Source of the DNA: Notamacropus eugenii
Lineage: Eukaryota > Chordata > Mammalia > Diprotodontia > Macropodidae
DNA length: 64,000 nt
Assembly (NCBI RefSeq): GCF_028372415.1
Contig: NC_092875.1
Coordinates: 51,398,771-51,462,770 of the forward strand
Reading direction: 5' to 3'
Within the stretch, counting starts at the first letter, position 1; the number at the start of each line of letters is the position of its first letter. A program made the position numbers and the translations under genes. Under the pieces are notes generated by a model, which saw only the letters and a list, made by a program, of their open reading frames with translations, made no database searches and was not told the DNA's origin. Below are positions 31,791 through 43,174 of this stretch, in pieces.

Positions 31791-32639
31791 TAATAACAGC
31801 AGCTATTGTATATAGATAGCGCTTTAAAGTTTGCAAATCAGCCTCTTGATTGGTCGTCTGGAGTGAAATAGTGTGAAGAGAGCAGAAAGGCTGTGAGCAG
31901 CAGCCTGCTCTGTGAGGGATGTGTGAGTGGGTGGGCAGTTGGCTGTGGTGGGGTGGGGGGCAGAGGACTGAGTACCAAAGATGTAGAGTCCGTTCATCCT
32001 GAAAGTGGGGTGGATCAAACTCACCTGCCTGCCTCAGGCCCCTGATTGTTCCCAAACTTCCTTCCTCCCTTCCCAGTCCTGTCTCAGCCTCCATCCCTGT
32101 AGCAGGTGCTTTGTATCAGGCAGTAGCAGAGACTGCCCACATGGATTGAAGGGAAGAAACAGCCCATGGATCTTCAGTCTTCCCACAAGGGGAAGAAAGG
32201 GGAAGAAAGTGGGCTTCTGTGACAGGATGGCTTATTTGCCCGGAAGATTCCTTAATGGTAGGATTTCAGGCTATGTCATTTGGAGGAGAGGTCTTAGGGC
32301 ATTGGGTTCCCTCCTGTGCTCCCAAATCACTCCCTACCCCAGGGAGACACTCCACGATCCCATCAAGCTCTGCCCTTCCCCCAGCCTTGGGGTCTGGGGT
32401 ATTAGGAAACCAAGGTCCTAGAGCCAAAATTGGAAGCCTCCCTTGCCCAAGTCCGGAAACCACAGTAAGTACTTCTTCTTCTGGGAGATGAGGGAAGGTG
32501 GGGAGGGGTTGGGGGTGGGGAAGAGGAGAGAGAGGAGGATACACTGGGGATCTAGAGGGGCTGTCATCCCAGAGTCTGGCAGATTATCATCAACACCTTC
32601 CTCTCAACTCTGCTCAAAGGTGAGAGATGTCCCCACTTC

Positions 32640-32812
32640 CTGCTCTCCCTTCCCTCAAAGTTCCAGGGGCCCCATCTCTGGAAACTGTTATATTGACTTA
32701 GAAAGGACCCAGATGTTCCAGCCCCATCCCACATCCAGTGAGGGCTTTGCTCAGTGGCCAAGTAAGTTTGTTTTCATTGGGACAGCTGATTCTGAATTTT
32801 CCTTCTCCCCAG
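32640..32812 (+). promoter_or_regulatory. Possible RETN noncoding first exon and promoter
   Basis: A donor-like CCAA|GTAAGT at 32761/32762 lies 50 bases before the acceptor of the first coding exon (AG at 32811-32812). Such a close pair is too short for a normal intron, so this GTAAGT may be chance, or the leader exon may lie further up. No TATA box is obvious. The whole of 31791-32640 shows no gene. Confidence 0.25.
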
Positions 32813-32823
32813 GAGCCAGTGGG

Positions 32824-33743
32824 ATGCAGACTGCCGCCACCTGCCTCTTCCTCATCTTCCTCATCCTTCCTGGCCACCTGGTCCTAGGGCAGGATCACTG
32901 TTCTCTAGATGAGCTCTTAAACAAGAAGATGGAGGAGCAGGCCAGCTCCTATGGTACCACAGCCCCTGGACATGGAGAGACTCCAACCTTGACCCTTATC
33001 CTAAACCTACACCTGACCCATTTTCTGATCCAACCCCATCCCTTTAACCCAAATCCAATCCCAAACTAACCTGAACTAGACCCTAACACTGCCTGCCCCG
33101 CCAGGATCCCCCTGCCCGATCTTTCTTTGACTACTAGTCCCAGAGCCTAGTGGAGTAGATTCCAATAGGGAGAGGAGGGGACCCAGCAATAGAGACATGG
33201 GAAGGTCTGGGAGCTCCGTGGCTGGCACCAGAGGTGAAGCATCCTGGGCCAGGAGAAGGCTGGACAGGAATCTTACAGTCTTTCTCTTCTTTGTAATGGT
33301 TCAGTTCTGGCTGCCCTTCAAAAACTTCGAATGACCTGTTCCAGTGTTACCTCTCGGGGTGCTCTAGCCTCCTGCCCCTCAGGTAAGTCCTGTAACCAAC
33401 CTCCCCTTTTTCAGGCCTCTGGGGTTCCCTATCCATAGTACCTTAGTGTCCAGTCCTAGCCTCCTACTCTTCCAGGACCATGGTGTCAAAGCCTTAATTG
33501 TGCGCCCCCCCCACCCCACCCCAGGCTCCAGAGTCCAAACCCCAGGCTTTTTCTCTTCCTTCTCCATTCATGGCCCCAGTGTCTAAGCCTCAGTCTCTCT
33601 TCTCCTCAGGGTCCATTGTCACAGGCTGTTCATGTGGCTCAGCATGTGGCTCCTGGGATGTCCGTGAGCCCACCACTTGTCACTGTCAATGTGCTGGAAT
33701 GGACTGGACTACTGCCCGCTGCTGCCAGTTTAGGGGCCAATGA
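32824..33743 (+). CDS. RETN: RETN (resistin), secreted cysteine-rich hormone
   Basis: Resistin is a secreted disulfide-linked hormone/cytokine, made by fat in rodents and mainly by macrophages in humans. Three coding exons: 32824-32953, 33305-33382 (78 bases, the size usual for this family) and 33610-33743. The total is 342 bases, 113 residues (human 108). The ATG follows the acceptor at 32812. A hydrophobic signal peptide ([17 protein letters not shown]) precedes a mature start near [10 protein letters not shown]. The early Cys matches the human residue that links trimers into hexamers. The C-terminal domain keeps all ten cysteines with spacing C-x11-C-x8-C-x-C-x3-C-x10-C-x-C-x-C-x9-CC, and the block [11 protein letters not shown]. 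The N-terminal helix ([20 protein letters not shown]) is diverged. Intact. Confidence 0.96.
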
Positions 33744-33830
33744 TGAGCCAAGACAGAGTTTTCCCTTGCCTTCTGCTCACTAAATCTTTACTGAGTCTGG
33801 TCTGCTCCCAGGAGTCAAAGCTAGAGGTTA

Positions 33831-33836
33831 AATAAA
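33831..33836 (+). terminator. RETN polyadenylation signal
   Basis: AATAAA 88 bases after the resistin stop codon; a TG-rich stretch follows at 33838-33860. Confidence 0.8.
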
Positions 33837-33859
33837 TGTGGCATGTGAACAGAGTGTCT

Positions 33860-35780
33860 TGAGTGCTTGTCTAGGGACTGGATGGGACCTGTCCAGCTAC
33901 TCTCCTTCTATACCAAGATGCTTCTCCATTGGCCCCAACGAGAGAGGTTTCAGACTTTCAGGTACTGCTAATGAGGAGCAGTTGACATGCTGGAATATTA
34001 AGGGACTGGGAGGCAGAATCTGAGCCTAGATACCTGGGTCTTTGGGAAAGGACCTCGGCAGGTAGCTGTTTGTCTGGGAGCACTCCAGGAAATCCCCATT
34101 TCCTGGCTCCCCAATTCCACAGGAAGGAGTCTGTAGTTGGGGTAATGGATCCCAGAGAGGGTGGGAATGGGGAGCTCTCTATGAACTCATGAAGAGGAAT
34201 ATATGGAGGCTGAGCCCAGCTTAGGGTTATCTGGAAGACTTCTAATCCCTTTGGCCCCCACCCACCAGGGTACTTGGTCATGACCAAAGTGATTTTTCTG
34301 CACTCTATGTTCACTTTATTTACTGTCCAGCTGGACAGTTCATGTGTAAGTTGGTCAACTTTAAGGTACCAGACTTGGGGCTGGACTCCTGGGTCCTGTG
34401 CACAGGAAAGCTGGGAAATGGGCCTCTAGGCCTTGTGGGAGAGCATAGGATGGAGCAGACAATGAAGGAAAGGAAGAACTTTTGGTGGGACCAGTCCCAG
34501 CCCCAGCTGCTTAGCCCATGTGACAATTTAATCTTGACTATGCTGCTTTCTCTTCTCTCCCTCAGCTCCCTGGCTTCTCCTACACTGCCCTGCCCCACCT
34601 GGGCTCCTTAGGTTTGTCCCTGGCTCCTGAACATGAAGCCTCCTATCCCCAGGAAGTTCCCCAGGGTCCCAGGGAAACTCCTAGGCTTGGTGTTCAAAAG
34701 TCCCAGTATCAAGGAGCCATAGTGTCATAGTTCTGAATGGTCTCAGTGTTATTAGTCTCTCCCTAATCTCAACAAAAGTTCTCTCCTCTCCTGGGAATGC
34801 CCACAAGGCTCAGCCTGACCTCCGGCATCTTTAGTACCTAAATAATTAGGGCCCTGTTCACCTCTCGTCTTGGTCAAAATTTCTCTGTCCTCTTCTCCCA
34901 TTTCCCGAAGAGAACCATTGATGGATTTTGGGGACTGAAATATCTGTGCCCTAGGTAGGGGTCTATGCCCTGAGTGGATTTTCCATGCCTGTGGATGGCA
35001 GTCGTACTTTCCCTGGCTTGATCTCTCTGCTGTCACCCATACAGATGACTGAGGGTCAAAGAGATGAGAGAGGGAGGGTACTAAGTTGCCTATAAGATGT
35101 ACACACACACACACATACACACACACACATGCACTATATACTAGTCTAACTCTATATGTGCACATGTGTACATAGATATTCATTGTTATGTGCACAGAAA
35201 TTGGAAACCTGCTTCTACAGTTCTATACTCAGAACTATGCACTTTCCCAGACTGCCCTCCACATTGTATGCTGTCCCTGGTGCTGCTATTGAGAGGGAGA
35301 TAGGATGGAGAGGGAGGATGGATACTAGAGATTGGGTGCAACCTCCTTCCCTTGCAGCTTTGGCTTCATCCCCTTGCATGACTTCTCCCTTCATGGCCAA
35401 TAAGCCCAATAAAGACCCAGCAGTCATCAGCTTCTCAAATTTCCCTCACTTAAACTGTTGAATACCCCATTATGGTAGAATAGACATTGTACATACATGG
35501 GGTAAGGAAGAGAGAAACCAAGGACAGGGCTGCTGGTGGATGTGGGGTGCATAAGTATAAAGTCCTAGAATATGGACTGAGGGCAGAGGGACCCAGGTCA
35601 CGGGGATCCTGGGGCAGGAGTGAATCAGTGGGAAATAGAAGTGCAGGGTCCCAGAAGACAGAAGAGTTGAGTCTATTGAGACCAGGGACAGAAGGATCCA
35701 GGACATATGAATTAAGAACAGACTAGGTAGAGGCAAGCGAAAGGACAGTATCTTGGAAGAAAGAGGGAATGAAAACAGAG
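33860..35780. other. RETN-MCEMP1 intergenic, proximal part
   Basis: No gene or clear repeat seen from 33860 to 35090. An (AC)n microsatellite lies at 35101-35132. 35150-35780 is plain DNA with an isolated AATAAA at about 35409 and no exon structure I can support. Confidence 0.4.
35101..35132. repeat. (AC)n microsatellite
   Basis: Imperfect AC dinucleotide run with one AT interruption. Confidence 0.85.
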
Positions 35781-35782
35781 GG

Positions 35783-38705
35783 AAGCAGCATGATACAATG
35801 GAAAGAGCACTGGGTCTGGAGTCAGAGGTTCAAATATTGACCTTTCCTACATTCTATGTGTATGACCTTTGGCAAAAGTCACTGCCCAGCCTGACCTCAG
35901 ATTCTTCTTCTAAAAAATTTTTTTTCTTTTTAAATTTATTTATTTAACTTCTAACATTCATTTTCACAAAATTTTGGGTTCCACATTTTCTCCCCATTTG
36001 TCCCCTGCCCCCACCCCAAAACACCAAGCATTCTAATTGCCCCTATCACCAATCTGCCCTCTCTTCTATCACCCCTCCCTTTCCTTGTCCCCATCTTTTC
36101 TTTTGTCCTGTAGGGCCAGACAACTTTCTATACCCCTTTACCTGTATTTCTTATTTCCTAGTAGCAAGAACAATTCTCGACAGTTGTTCCTAAAACTTTG
36201 AGTTGCAAATTTTCTTCATCCCTCCCTCCTCACCCATTCCCTTTGGGAAGGCAAGCAATTCAATATAGACCATATCTGTGTAGTTTTGCAAATGACTTCC
36301 ATAATAGTTGTGTTGTGTAAGACTAACTATATTTCCCTCTATCCTATCCTGCTCCCCATTGCTTCTATTCTCTCTTTTGATCCTGTCCTTCCCCAAGAAT
36401 GTTGACCTCAAATTGCTCCCTCCTCCCCATACCCTCCCTTCCATCATCCCCCCCACCCTGCTTATCCCCTTCTCCCCCACTTTCCTGTATTGTAAGATAG
36501 GTTTTCATACCAAAATGAGTGTGCATTTTATTCCTTCCTTTAGTTGAATGTGATGAGTAAACTGCATATTTTTCTCTCACCTCCCCTCTTTTTCCCTCCA
36601 CTAAAAAGCCTTTTGCTTGCCTCTTTTATGAGAGATAATTTGCCCCATTCCATTTCTCCCTTTCTCCTCCCAATATATTTCTCTCTCACCTCTTAATTTC
36701 ATTTTTTAAGATATGATCCCATCCTATTCAATTCACTCTGTGCTCTCTGTCTCTGTGTGTGTGTGTGTGTATATGTGTAATCCCACCAACTACCCAGATA
36801 CTGAAAAGTTTCAAGAGTTACAAATATTGTCTTTCCATTTAGGAATGTATACAGTTCAACTTTAGTAAGTCCCTTATGACTTCTCTTTGCTATTTCCCTT
36901 TTCATGCTTCTCTTTATTCTAGTGTTTGAAAGTCAAATTTTCTTTTCATCTCTGGTCTTTTCATCAAGAATGTTTGAAAATCCTCGATTTCATTGAAAGA
37001 CCATTTTTCCCCCTGAATATTATACTCAGTTTTGCTGGGTAGGTGATTCTTGGTTTTAGTCCTAGTTCCTTTGACTTCTGGAATATCCTATTCCATGCCC
37101 TTCTATCCCTTAATGTAGAAGCTGCTAGATCTTGTGTTATCCTGATCGTATTTCCACAGTACTTGAATTGTTTCTTTCTAGCTGCTTGCAATATTTTCTC
37201 CTTGACCAGGGAACTCCGGAATTTGGCCACAGTGTTCCTAGGAGTTTCTCTTTTTGGATCTCTTTCAGGCAGTGATTGGTGGATTCCTTGAATACTTTTT
37301 TGCCCTCTGGCTCTAGAATATCAGGGCAGTTTTCCTTGATAATTTCATGAAAGATGATGTCTAGGCTCTTTTTTTGATCATGGCTTTCAGGTAGTCCCAT
37401 AATTTTTAAATTGTCTCTCCTGGATCTATTTTCCAGGTCAGTTGTTTTTCCAATGAGATATTTCACATTATCTTCCATTTTTTCATTCTTTTGGTTTTGT
37501 TTTGTGATTTCTTGGTTTCTCATAAAGTCATTAGCCTCCATCTGTTCCATTCTAATTTTGAAAGAACTATTTTCTTCAGTGAGCTTTTGAACCTCCTTTT
37601 CCATTTAGCTAATTCTGCTTTTGAAAGCATTCTTCTCCTCATTGGCTTTTTGAACCTCTTTTGCCAGTTGAGTTAGCCTATTTTTCAAGGTGTTATTTTC
37701 TTCAGCATTTTTTTGGGTCTCCTTTAGCAAGGTGTTGACCTGCTTTTCATGCTTTTCTTACATCTCTCTCATTTCTCTTCCCAGTTTTTCCTCCACCTCT
37801 CTAACTTGATTTTCAAAATCCTTTTTGAGTTCTTCCATGGCCTTGAGCCCATCGAATATTTATTTTAGATGTTTGGGATACAGAAGTCTTGACTTCTATG
37901 TCTTTCCCTGATGGTAAGCATTGTTCTTCCTCATCAGAAAGGATGGGAGGAGATATCTGTTCACCAAGAAAGTAACCTTCTGTAGTCTTACTTTTTTTCC
38001 CTTTTCTGGGCATTTTCCCACCAGTTCCTTGACCTCTGAGTTTCCTCTCCACAGCCACCTGGCTTCCAGATCCGCCCAGCTAGTGTTTGGGGGCTGAGAT
38101 TCAAATGCTGCTTCCTAGCCTCAGGGCTTTGGGCGGGGGGCAGGGCTGCTATTAGTGTGAGATTAAGTTCATGTGCTGGGGTGGGGGCAGGGCCACCTCA
38201 CAGGGCTCAGTTTCCTCAGGGGGTTTATGCAGAGACCTTCAACAATGGATCAGAGCTCCTGCCTGCTTTGGGAGCCCTTGTTTGCTGCCACCTCCGCTGC
38301 TGCCTCCCGAGGGGGCCTGAGTTATGGAGACACCCTGCTCCCCTCTCTGCCAGCCAAAAAGACTCTCTCACTGACCTTTGGCACCTGTGGGTGGAGGGAA
38401 CTGCACGGCCGCTGGAGATTCTGTTTCTGAAGGTTGCTCAGATCTGCTCCTCTCGGTGCTGCTCAGCCAAGGCAGGGCTGGGCTCTGCTCCGGGTCTGGT
38501 GCTTGATGGACCTTTTGGGTCAGTTTTTCAGGTCTCTCTGGAACAGAAATCTCCTCTGCTCTGTTGTTCTGTGGCTTCTGCTGCTCCAGATTTTGTTGGG
38601 AGTTCTTCTTTACAGGTATTTTATGGGCTGTGGGTTTGTTCTTCTTCTAAAATTAAGAGGTTGGCCTAGGGGACCTCTGAAGTCCCTTCCAGATCTATGA
38701 TCTTA
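35783..38705 (+). mobile_element. MIR/THER-type SINE, split by an L1 relative
   Basis: The left part 35783-35915 (GCATGATACAATGGAAAGAG, CTGGAGTCAGAGGTTCAAAT) continues at 38653-38705 (TTAAGAGGTTGGCCTAGGGG, CCCTTCCAGATCTATGATC). The two parts form one ordinary forward SINE when the inserted 35916-38638 is left out. Confidence 0.75.
35916..38638 (-). mobile_element. Full-length ORF1-only L1 relative (HAL1-like)
   Basis: Reads on the minus strand from a GC-rich 5' UTR (about 38638-38020) through ORF1 (start MPRKGKKSKTTEG at 38013), a coiled-coil region (about 37860-37560), an RRM-type block LENRSRRDNLKIMGLPE (about 37440-37390) and the C-terminal domain EKILQAARKKQFKYCGNTI down to about 36964. 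It then passes directly to the L1-type 3' UTR and an A-rich end at 35916. ORF2 is wholly absent. ORF1 is broken by at least one stop and frame changes between 37860 and 37140. The 14-base sequence TTCTTCTTCTAAAA flanks it at 35902-35915 and 38639-38652. Half-L1 (HAL1) elements have this layout; an L1 with a precise ORF2 deletion is the alternative. Confidence 0.75.
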
Positions 38706-38749
38706 TGACATTGGGGTAGGGGTACAGAAAGATAGAGACAGATATGTAT

Positions 38750-39235
38750 TTTGGGGGAAGTGTGTGGGCACAAATAACTCATGGGAGCATTTGGGGTGGA
38801 TTCTCTAAATTTGAGCAGATCATGTTTCTTTTGAGCTACTTCAATTCTGCTTTGCTCCTAAAGCACAGCACCTTCTCTGATGTGGGCACACCATGCTGAG
38901 TGTTCCAGTGCCAGTGTCTCCCATGTGACACAATCCCAAACTTCTTAACAGAGAGCTTGAGAATGCCTTATATTGCTTCTTCTGACCACCATGTGAAGGC
39001 TTGTCCTATGTGAGTTGTCCATAAAATAGTCTTTTGGAAAGTATACATTTTGCATTCAAATGATATGACCAGTCTATCAGAGTTGTGCTTTCTAAGACAG
39101 AGTTTGAATGCTGGACAGTTTAATTTGAGAAAGGACCTCAGTGTCTGGTGTCACTTGCCAGGTGATCTTCAGAGTCTTCCTAAGACAATTCAAATGGAAG
39201 CAATTCAATTTCCTGGCATGGCACTGGTACACTAA
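38750..39235 (-). mobile_element. RTE-like LINE fragment
   Basis: Second copy of the family at 385-742: GGGCACAAATAACTCATGGG, CTTCTGACCACCATGTGAAG, GATGTGGGCACACCATGCTG. It extends further toward the 5' side of the element, into the region for 'GH-V-RMPN'-type residues. The 3' end is missing. Confidence 0.55.
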
Positions 39236-39239
39236 ACCC

Positions 39240-40345
39240 AAAAGAAAATTATAGAAAGAGAAAAGTATGTTTCAATCTGCACTCAGAGTCCATCAGATCT
39301 CTTTCTGGAGGTGGAAGGTATATTTCATCTTGAGTGCTTTCGAATTGTCATGTGTCATTGTATTGATCACAGTTGCTAAGTCTTTCACAGTTGATTATCA
39401 TTAAAATATAGCTGCTACTGTGTACATTGTTCTCCTGGTTCTGCTCTGGGTCAGATCATGTAAGACTTCCCAGGATTTTCTGAAACCCTTCCCTGCACTG
39501 TTTCTTACAGTACACAAGTATCCCATCACAATCATAAGTTGTTCAAGTATTCCCCAATTAATGGGCATCCACTCAGTTTCTAATTCTCTGCTACCACCAA
39601 AAGAGCTGCTATAAATATTTTTGAACATATGAATTCCTTTCCTCTCTAAAAAATCTTTTCGGTGTGTAGATCTAGTAGTAGTATTTCCGAGTCAAAGGGC
39701 ATGCACAATTTTACAGATCTTTAGATATAGTTCCAAACTGGTCTTCAAAATTGTTGGATTGGTTCACTGCTCTTACCAATACCAACAGATCAATGTATCT
39801 ATTTTCTTACGTCCTCTCCAGTTAATTGTCATTTTCCTTTTTTATTAGCACTTATGGAAATATCGATGATTTACATGGGTTTCTTTCATGTGCTACAACT
39901 TTGCTAAACTTGTTAACTGTTTCATTTGCTTTTTTAGTTGACTTTCTAGGATTCTCTAACTATACCATCATATCATCTGCAAAGAAATGGTATTTTTGTT
40001 CCTTTTGCCTATTCTTATTCCTTCCATTTCTTTTTCTCATTTATATTGCTACAGTCAGCATTTCTAGTACAATATTGACCATAGTGCAATAAAAATCACA
40101 TGAATAAAAGGCCTTTGAAGCATAGAATAGAAATTAATTAGAAACTAAATAATCTAATCCTCAAGAGTGAGTGGGTCAAAGAACAAACCACAGAAACAAT
40201 CAATAATTTCATTAAAAATAATGACAGCAATGAGATGACATATCAAAATTTATGAGATGCAGCCAAAGCAGTACTTAGGGGAAAATCTATATCTCTAACC
40301 ACATCAATAAAAGAGAGAAGGAGGTGATCAACAAATTGGATATGC
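39240..40345 (-). mobile_element. L1 LINE with inverted 5' segment
   Basis: 39240-40080 reads on the minus strand: L1 3' region (GAGTCAAAGGGCATGCACAA, CCAATTAATGGGCATCCACT) and then ORF2 sequence for the 'DDMMV..ENP' region near 39950-39980. From about 40086 to 40345 the orientation flips: ATGAGATGACATATCAAAAT, GAGATGCAGCCAAAGCAGTA and TAGGGGAAAATCTATATCTC are forward L1 ORF2, from an earlier part of the gene. This is the twin-priming 5' inversion pattern. Confidence 0.7.
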
Positions 40346-41190
40346 AACTGAAAACAATTCTGGTGGGTGATATATGTTTTGGTTTAGCACTAAAGGACCC
40401 TGGGGTTTTGGAATGGTGAAGCAACTCCTTTATTGGCCATTGAGTCAGGAAGAGTTGCCCCTCGGTAGATTTTAAAGGGATGGATAGATCCTTGTTTTTT
40501 CTTTCTTCTCTCTTGAAAGTATGACATGGAACTCTCTTTCTCTAAGACTAGCTATGAGGAGTGGTAGGGTATCACAGACACCTCCATGACAATTCTCTTG
40601 GCTTATCTTTCCCTTGTAAGGTCAATCTTATCCCTTCTTGACATAGGTCCAAAGAATTTACTCTCTTTACTCCAAATATTATTTAAATATATTTTGTTGC
40701 TGTTTAATTTTTTTCTTTTCATCATCAACAAATATGGATATTTCTGTACATAAAGCACAAAAAAAGGGTTGTATATGAAACCATGAATCTCTCTTCGGTT
40801 TTAATGAATATATTAGACTTAACCCAATAATAACAATAACACATTGCTTTGCTTGTCTATGTCTCCTTACAAAGTTCATCCTGCCTTTTTTTAGTATGTT
40901 TTTATGTGTCATTGATACTTTTTTCTTTTCTTTTTTTGACATCAGGATCACTAATCACCTGCTGTTCTTTTACAACTCTGTCACACACTCCAAATAAATA
41001 CCCTTTCCTGTAACAAATAGGTATAGTCGAGCAAAACAAATTCACCCATGGGCCATGTACTAACTTCCTTCAAGTTCTGCTCAAGATCCTTCTCTGTAAA
41101 AGGCCTTTTCCAGCCTGCCCAGTTGCTAGGGAGAGGTGAAGAACCTGTGGTCTCTAGATATAGATTTTCCCCTAAGTACTGCTTTGATTG
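40346..41190. other. Unclassified AT-rich DNA with L1-like pieces
   Basis: 40346-40680 matches nothing I know. 40690-41190 contains L1 3'-type text near 41000-41060 (AACAAATAGGTATAGTCGAG, CAAAACAAATTCACCCATGG). No gene. Confidence 0.35.
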
Positions 41191-41197
41191 CATCCCC

Positions 41198-41352
41198 TCT
41201 AGGCCCTCAGGTGTGACCCTTTGACTGAATCCAAACATCACAGAACAAATTCCCTTAATAACAGGATTTGTTCTGTAAAACTTGGACTCAGTCAAAAGGT
41301 CACACTCAAGGATCTAGAAGGCCACATGTGGCTTCGAGGCCACAGGATCCCC
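41198..41352. mobile_element. Palindromic hAT-like MITE
   Basis: The arm AGGTGTGACCCTTTGACTGA / ATCCAAACATCACAGAACAA is repeated inverted as TTGTTCTGTAAAACTTGGAC / TCAGTCAAAAGGTCACACTC, with only a few bases between. The right arm runs on through GGCCACATGTGGCTTCGAGG; the left arm is cut short. A single-arm relative lies in STXBP2 intron 13 (19012-19105). Confidence 0.65.
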
Positions 41353-41489
41353 CCTCTTGTTAGAGCTTTCCCCTGTGACGTTACCCTCTACCTGTTTTCT
41401 ACGTATTCATTTAGTTATTTAACAAGAATAAGGGTCTTGCTTCCTTCATGCAAGAAGGTTAAGCTTGCCCCTAGTTTCCACTAAGTAAG

Positions 41490-42120
41490 TGGAATTTTAA
41501 TTTAATTTTTTTAATGAACAAAAATCTATTTTCTTTCCTTCTTACCCTGCCAACTTCCCACACTGGAAAAAAAGAAAAAGAAAAAAAGACCCTTGCAATA
41601 AATAGAAATACGTACTGTCAGGGAAAAGAGAATTCTTACATTGACTATGTCTAAAAGAGGGCACATCTCATTCTGCACTGAGTCCATCACTTCTCTGTTA
41701 GGAAGTGGGTTAACACACTTCTTCATTAGTCCTGTGGAAATAGAGTGGGTCGGCTAGGTGGTGCAAAGGATAGAGGGCTGGACCTGCAGTCAGGAAGACA
41801 TGAATTCAAATCCCACCTTAGAAACTTACCAGCTGTGTGACCCTTGGTAAGTCACTTAACTTTTGCCTGCCTCAGTTTCCTCACCTATAAAATGGGGATA
41901 ATAATAGCATCTATCTTCCAGGGTTTTTGTGAGGATTGAATGAGATAATATTTGTAGAGGGCCTTGCAAATCTTTAAGGCTATATGAATACTGGCTATTA
42001 TTATTGATCAATGTTCTTAAGTCTTCCAAAATTGTTTGTTTTTCCAATGTTGTTGTTACTATCTGCTAAATTATTCTCTTGGTTCCTATGGGTAAGTTGC
42101 ATGTGCACTGGTCTCCTTGG
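41490..42120 (-). mobile_element. L1-type LINE 3' region with a nested CORE-SINE
   Basis: Reverse L1 3' text at 41500-41750 (TGACTATGTCTAAAAGAGGG, CTGCACTGAGTCCATCACTT) resumes at 42006-42100 (TCAATGTTCTTAAGTCTTCC, ATTATTCTCTTGGTTCC). Between them, 41754-42005, is a forward CORE-SINE (GGCTAGGTGGTGCAAAGGAT ... AATGAGATAATATTTGTAGA). Confidence 0.65.
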
Positions 42121-42990
42121 TAAATATGCTAACAATTCCATAGGAGATTGTAATATAGAATGATGATAACACGTACAAGGACTGAGTACGAGAGATTCAT
42201 TTGACAGAGATAATTACTTATTGGCGAACTGCTACTGAATGGAATAGGGAAGTAGAGGAGAGGGGAATCCAGGTTCTTATCAAATGCTCATTGAATTTTC
42301 CCCTCTTCTTTATGGACAGACCACAAATATCTCTATTCTAAGGAGATTATGGCTCATTTTGGATTAGAAATCTCTTTCTCTGTTTACAGTTATCACCTTA
42401 TACTGGCTCAGGAATATGATCGGAGAGTGATCCCATTGGGTTTGTGAGTTACACCCAGGTTGGACATTAGTACTTTACACTTTCTACTCTCTTCCTCAGA
42501 CGTGGTGTTGGATATGTCCTCCGCCTTTTTCCCCTTCTACACTCTCCCTCCCTCCAGTTAGCTATTCCCACAGACAATGTTGACCACACAATGAGGATTA
42601 GTAGATACAAGTTTCTTCACTTAACAAGGGGAACAAAGGGAATGAATAGAGGAGCAGTGGGTCAGGCAACAGTCTGTGGGTATTCGCAGGCAATAAGGGA
42701 TTCCGCTAATCGCAGAAGAAAACTCCCCTGGATAAAGGAAGAAAAGTTGCTTTCTTTTCTACCCAGAGTCCCAGTGAGCTCAGCATGAACTTCGCGATTA
42801 ATGGTAGCAGCGGCAGCGGCAGCCATACCACCAGTCTTTGCAGGGAAGCTCCTTTCACTGGAGGAAATGGAGGACAGAATGCCAAACTCTTCACTGATTG
42901 ACCCTGCTTGTTCTTTCTTTCTCTCAGGATTCTCTGTGAACAGTCCCAGATAATCCATTCCTATAATGTTAATAGCTAGTGGATTTGGGG
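42121..42990. other. Unclassified stretch with CpG-containing core
   Basis: No gene or known repeat recognised. 42680-42850 contains several CpGs and a CAGCGGCAGCGGCAGCC run. The minus strand is open from 42997 to 42662 without any recognisable domain. It could be part of an old long-terminal-repeat element, but I see no supporting ends. Confidence 0.3.
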
Positions 42991-42999
42991 AAAGCAACC

Positions 43000-43172
43000 T
43001 TATTTCTGATGTTCACTTTGATATGATGTAGAATGTAAGCTCCTTGATGTCAGGGATTGTGTTTTTGCCCCCTTTCTGCATCTCTAGTACTTAGCACAAT
43101 GCCTGGCACTCAGCACAGGACATTGCACATAGTCAGCACTTACTAAATACTTGCTGTGTGATTGATTGAAAT
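43000..43172 (+). mobile_element. L2 LINE 3' end
   Basis: TGTAGAATGTAAGCTCCTTG, TAGTACTTAGCACAATGCCT, GCACTTACTAAATACTTGC: a clear L2 3' UTR. Confidence 0.75.
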
Positions 43173-43174
43173 GC

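Noticed and set aside
32443-33069. 208-residue forward frame overlapping resistin
   Set aside because: It joins upstream noncoding DNA to the RETN signal-peptide exon and runs into the intron; the supported start is the Met at 32824.
33860-35780. A second resistin-like gene downstream of RETN
   Set aside because: No further cysteine-rich CGSACGSWD-type exon or matching splice pattern occurs in either strand.
38157-38669. 170-residue forward frame
   Set aside because: It is antisense to the GC-rich 5' UTR of the L1 relative.
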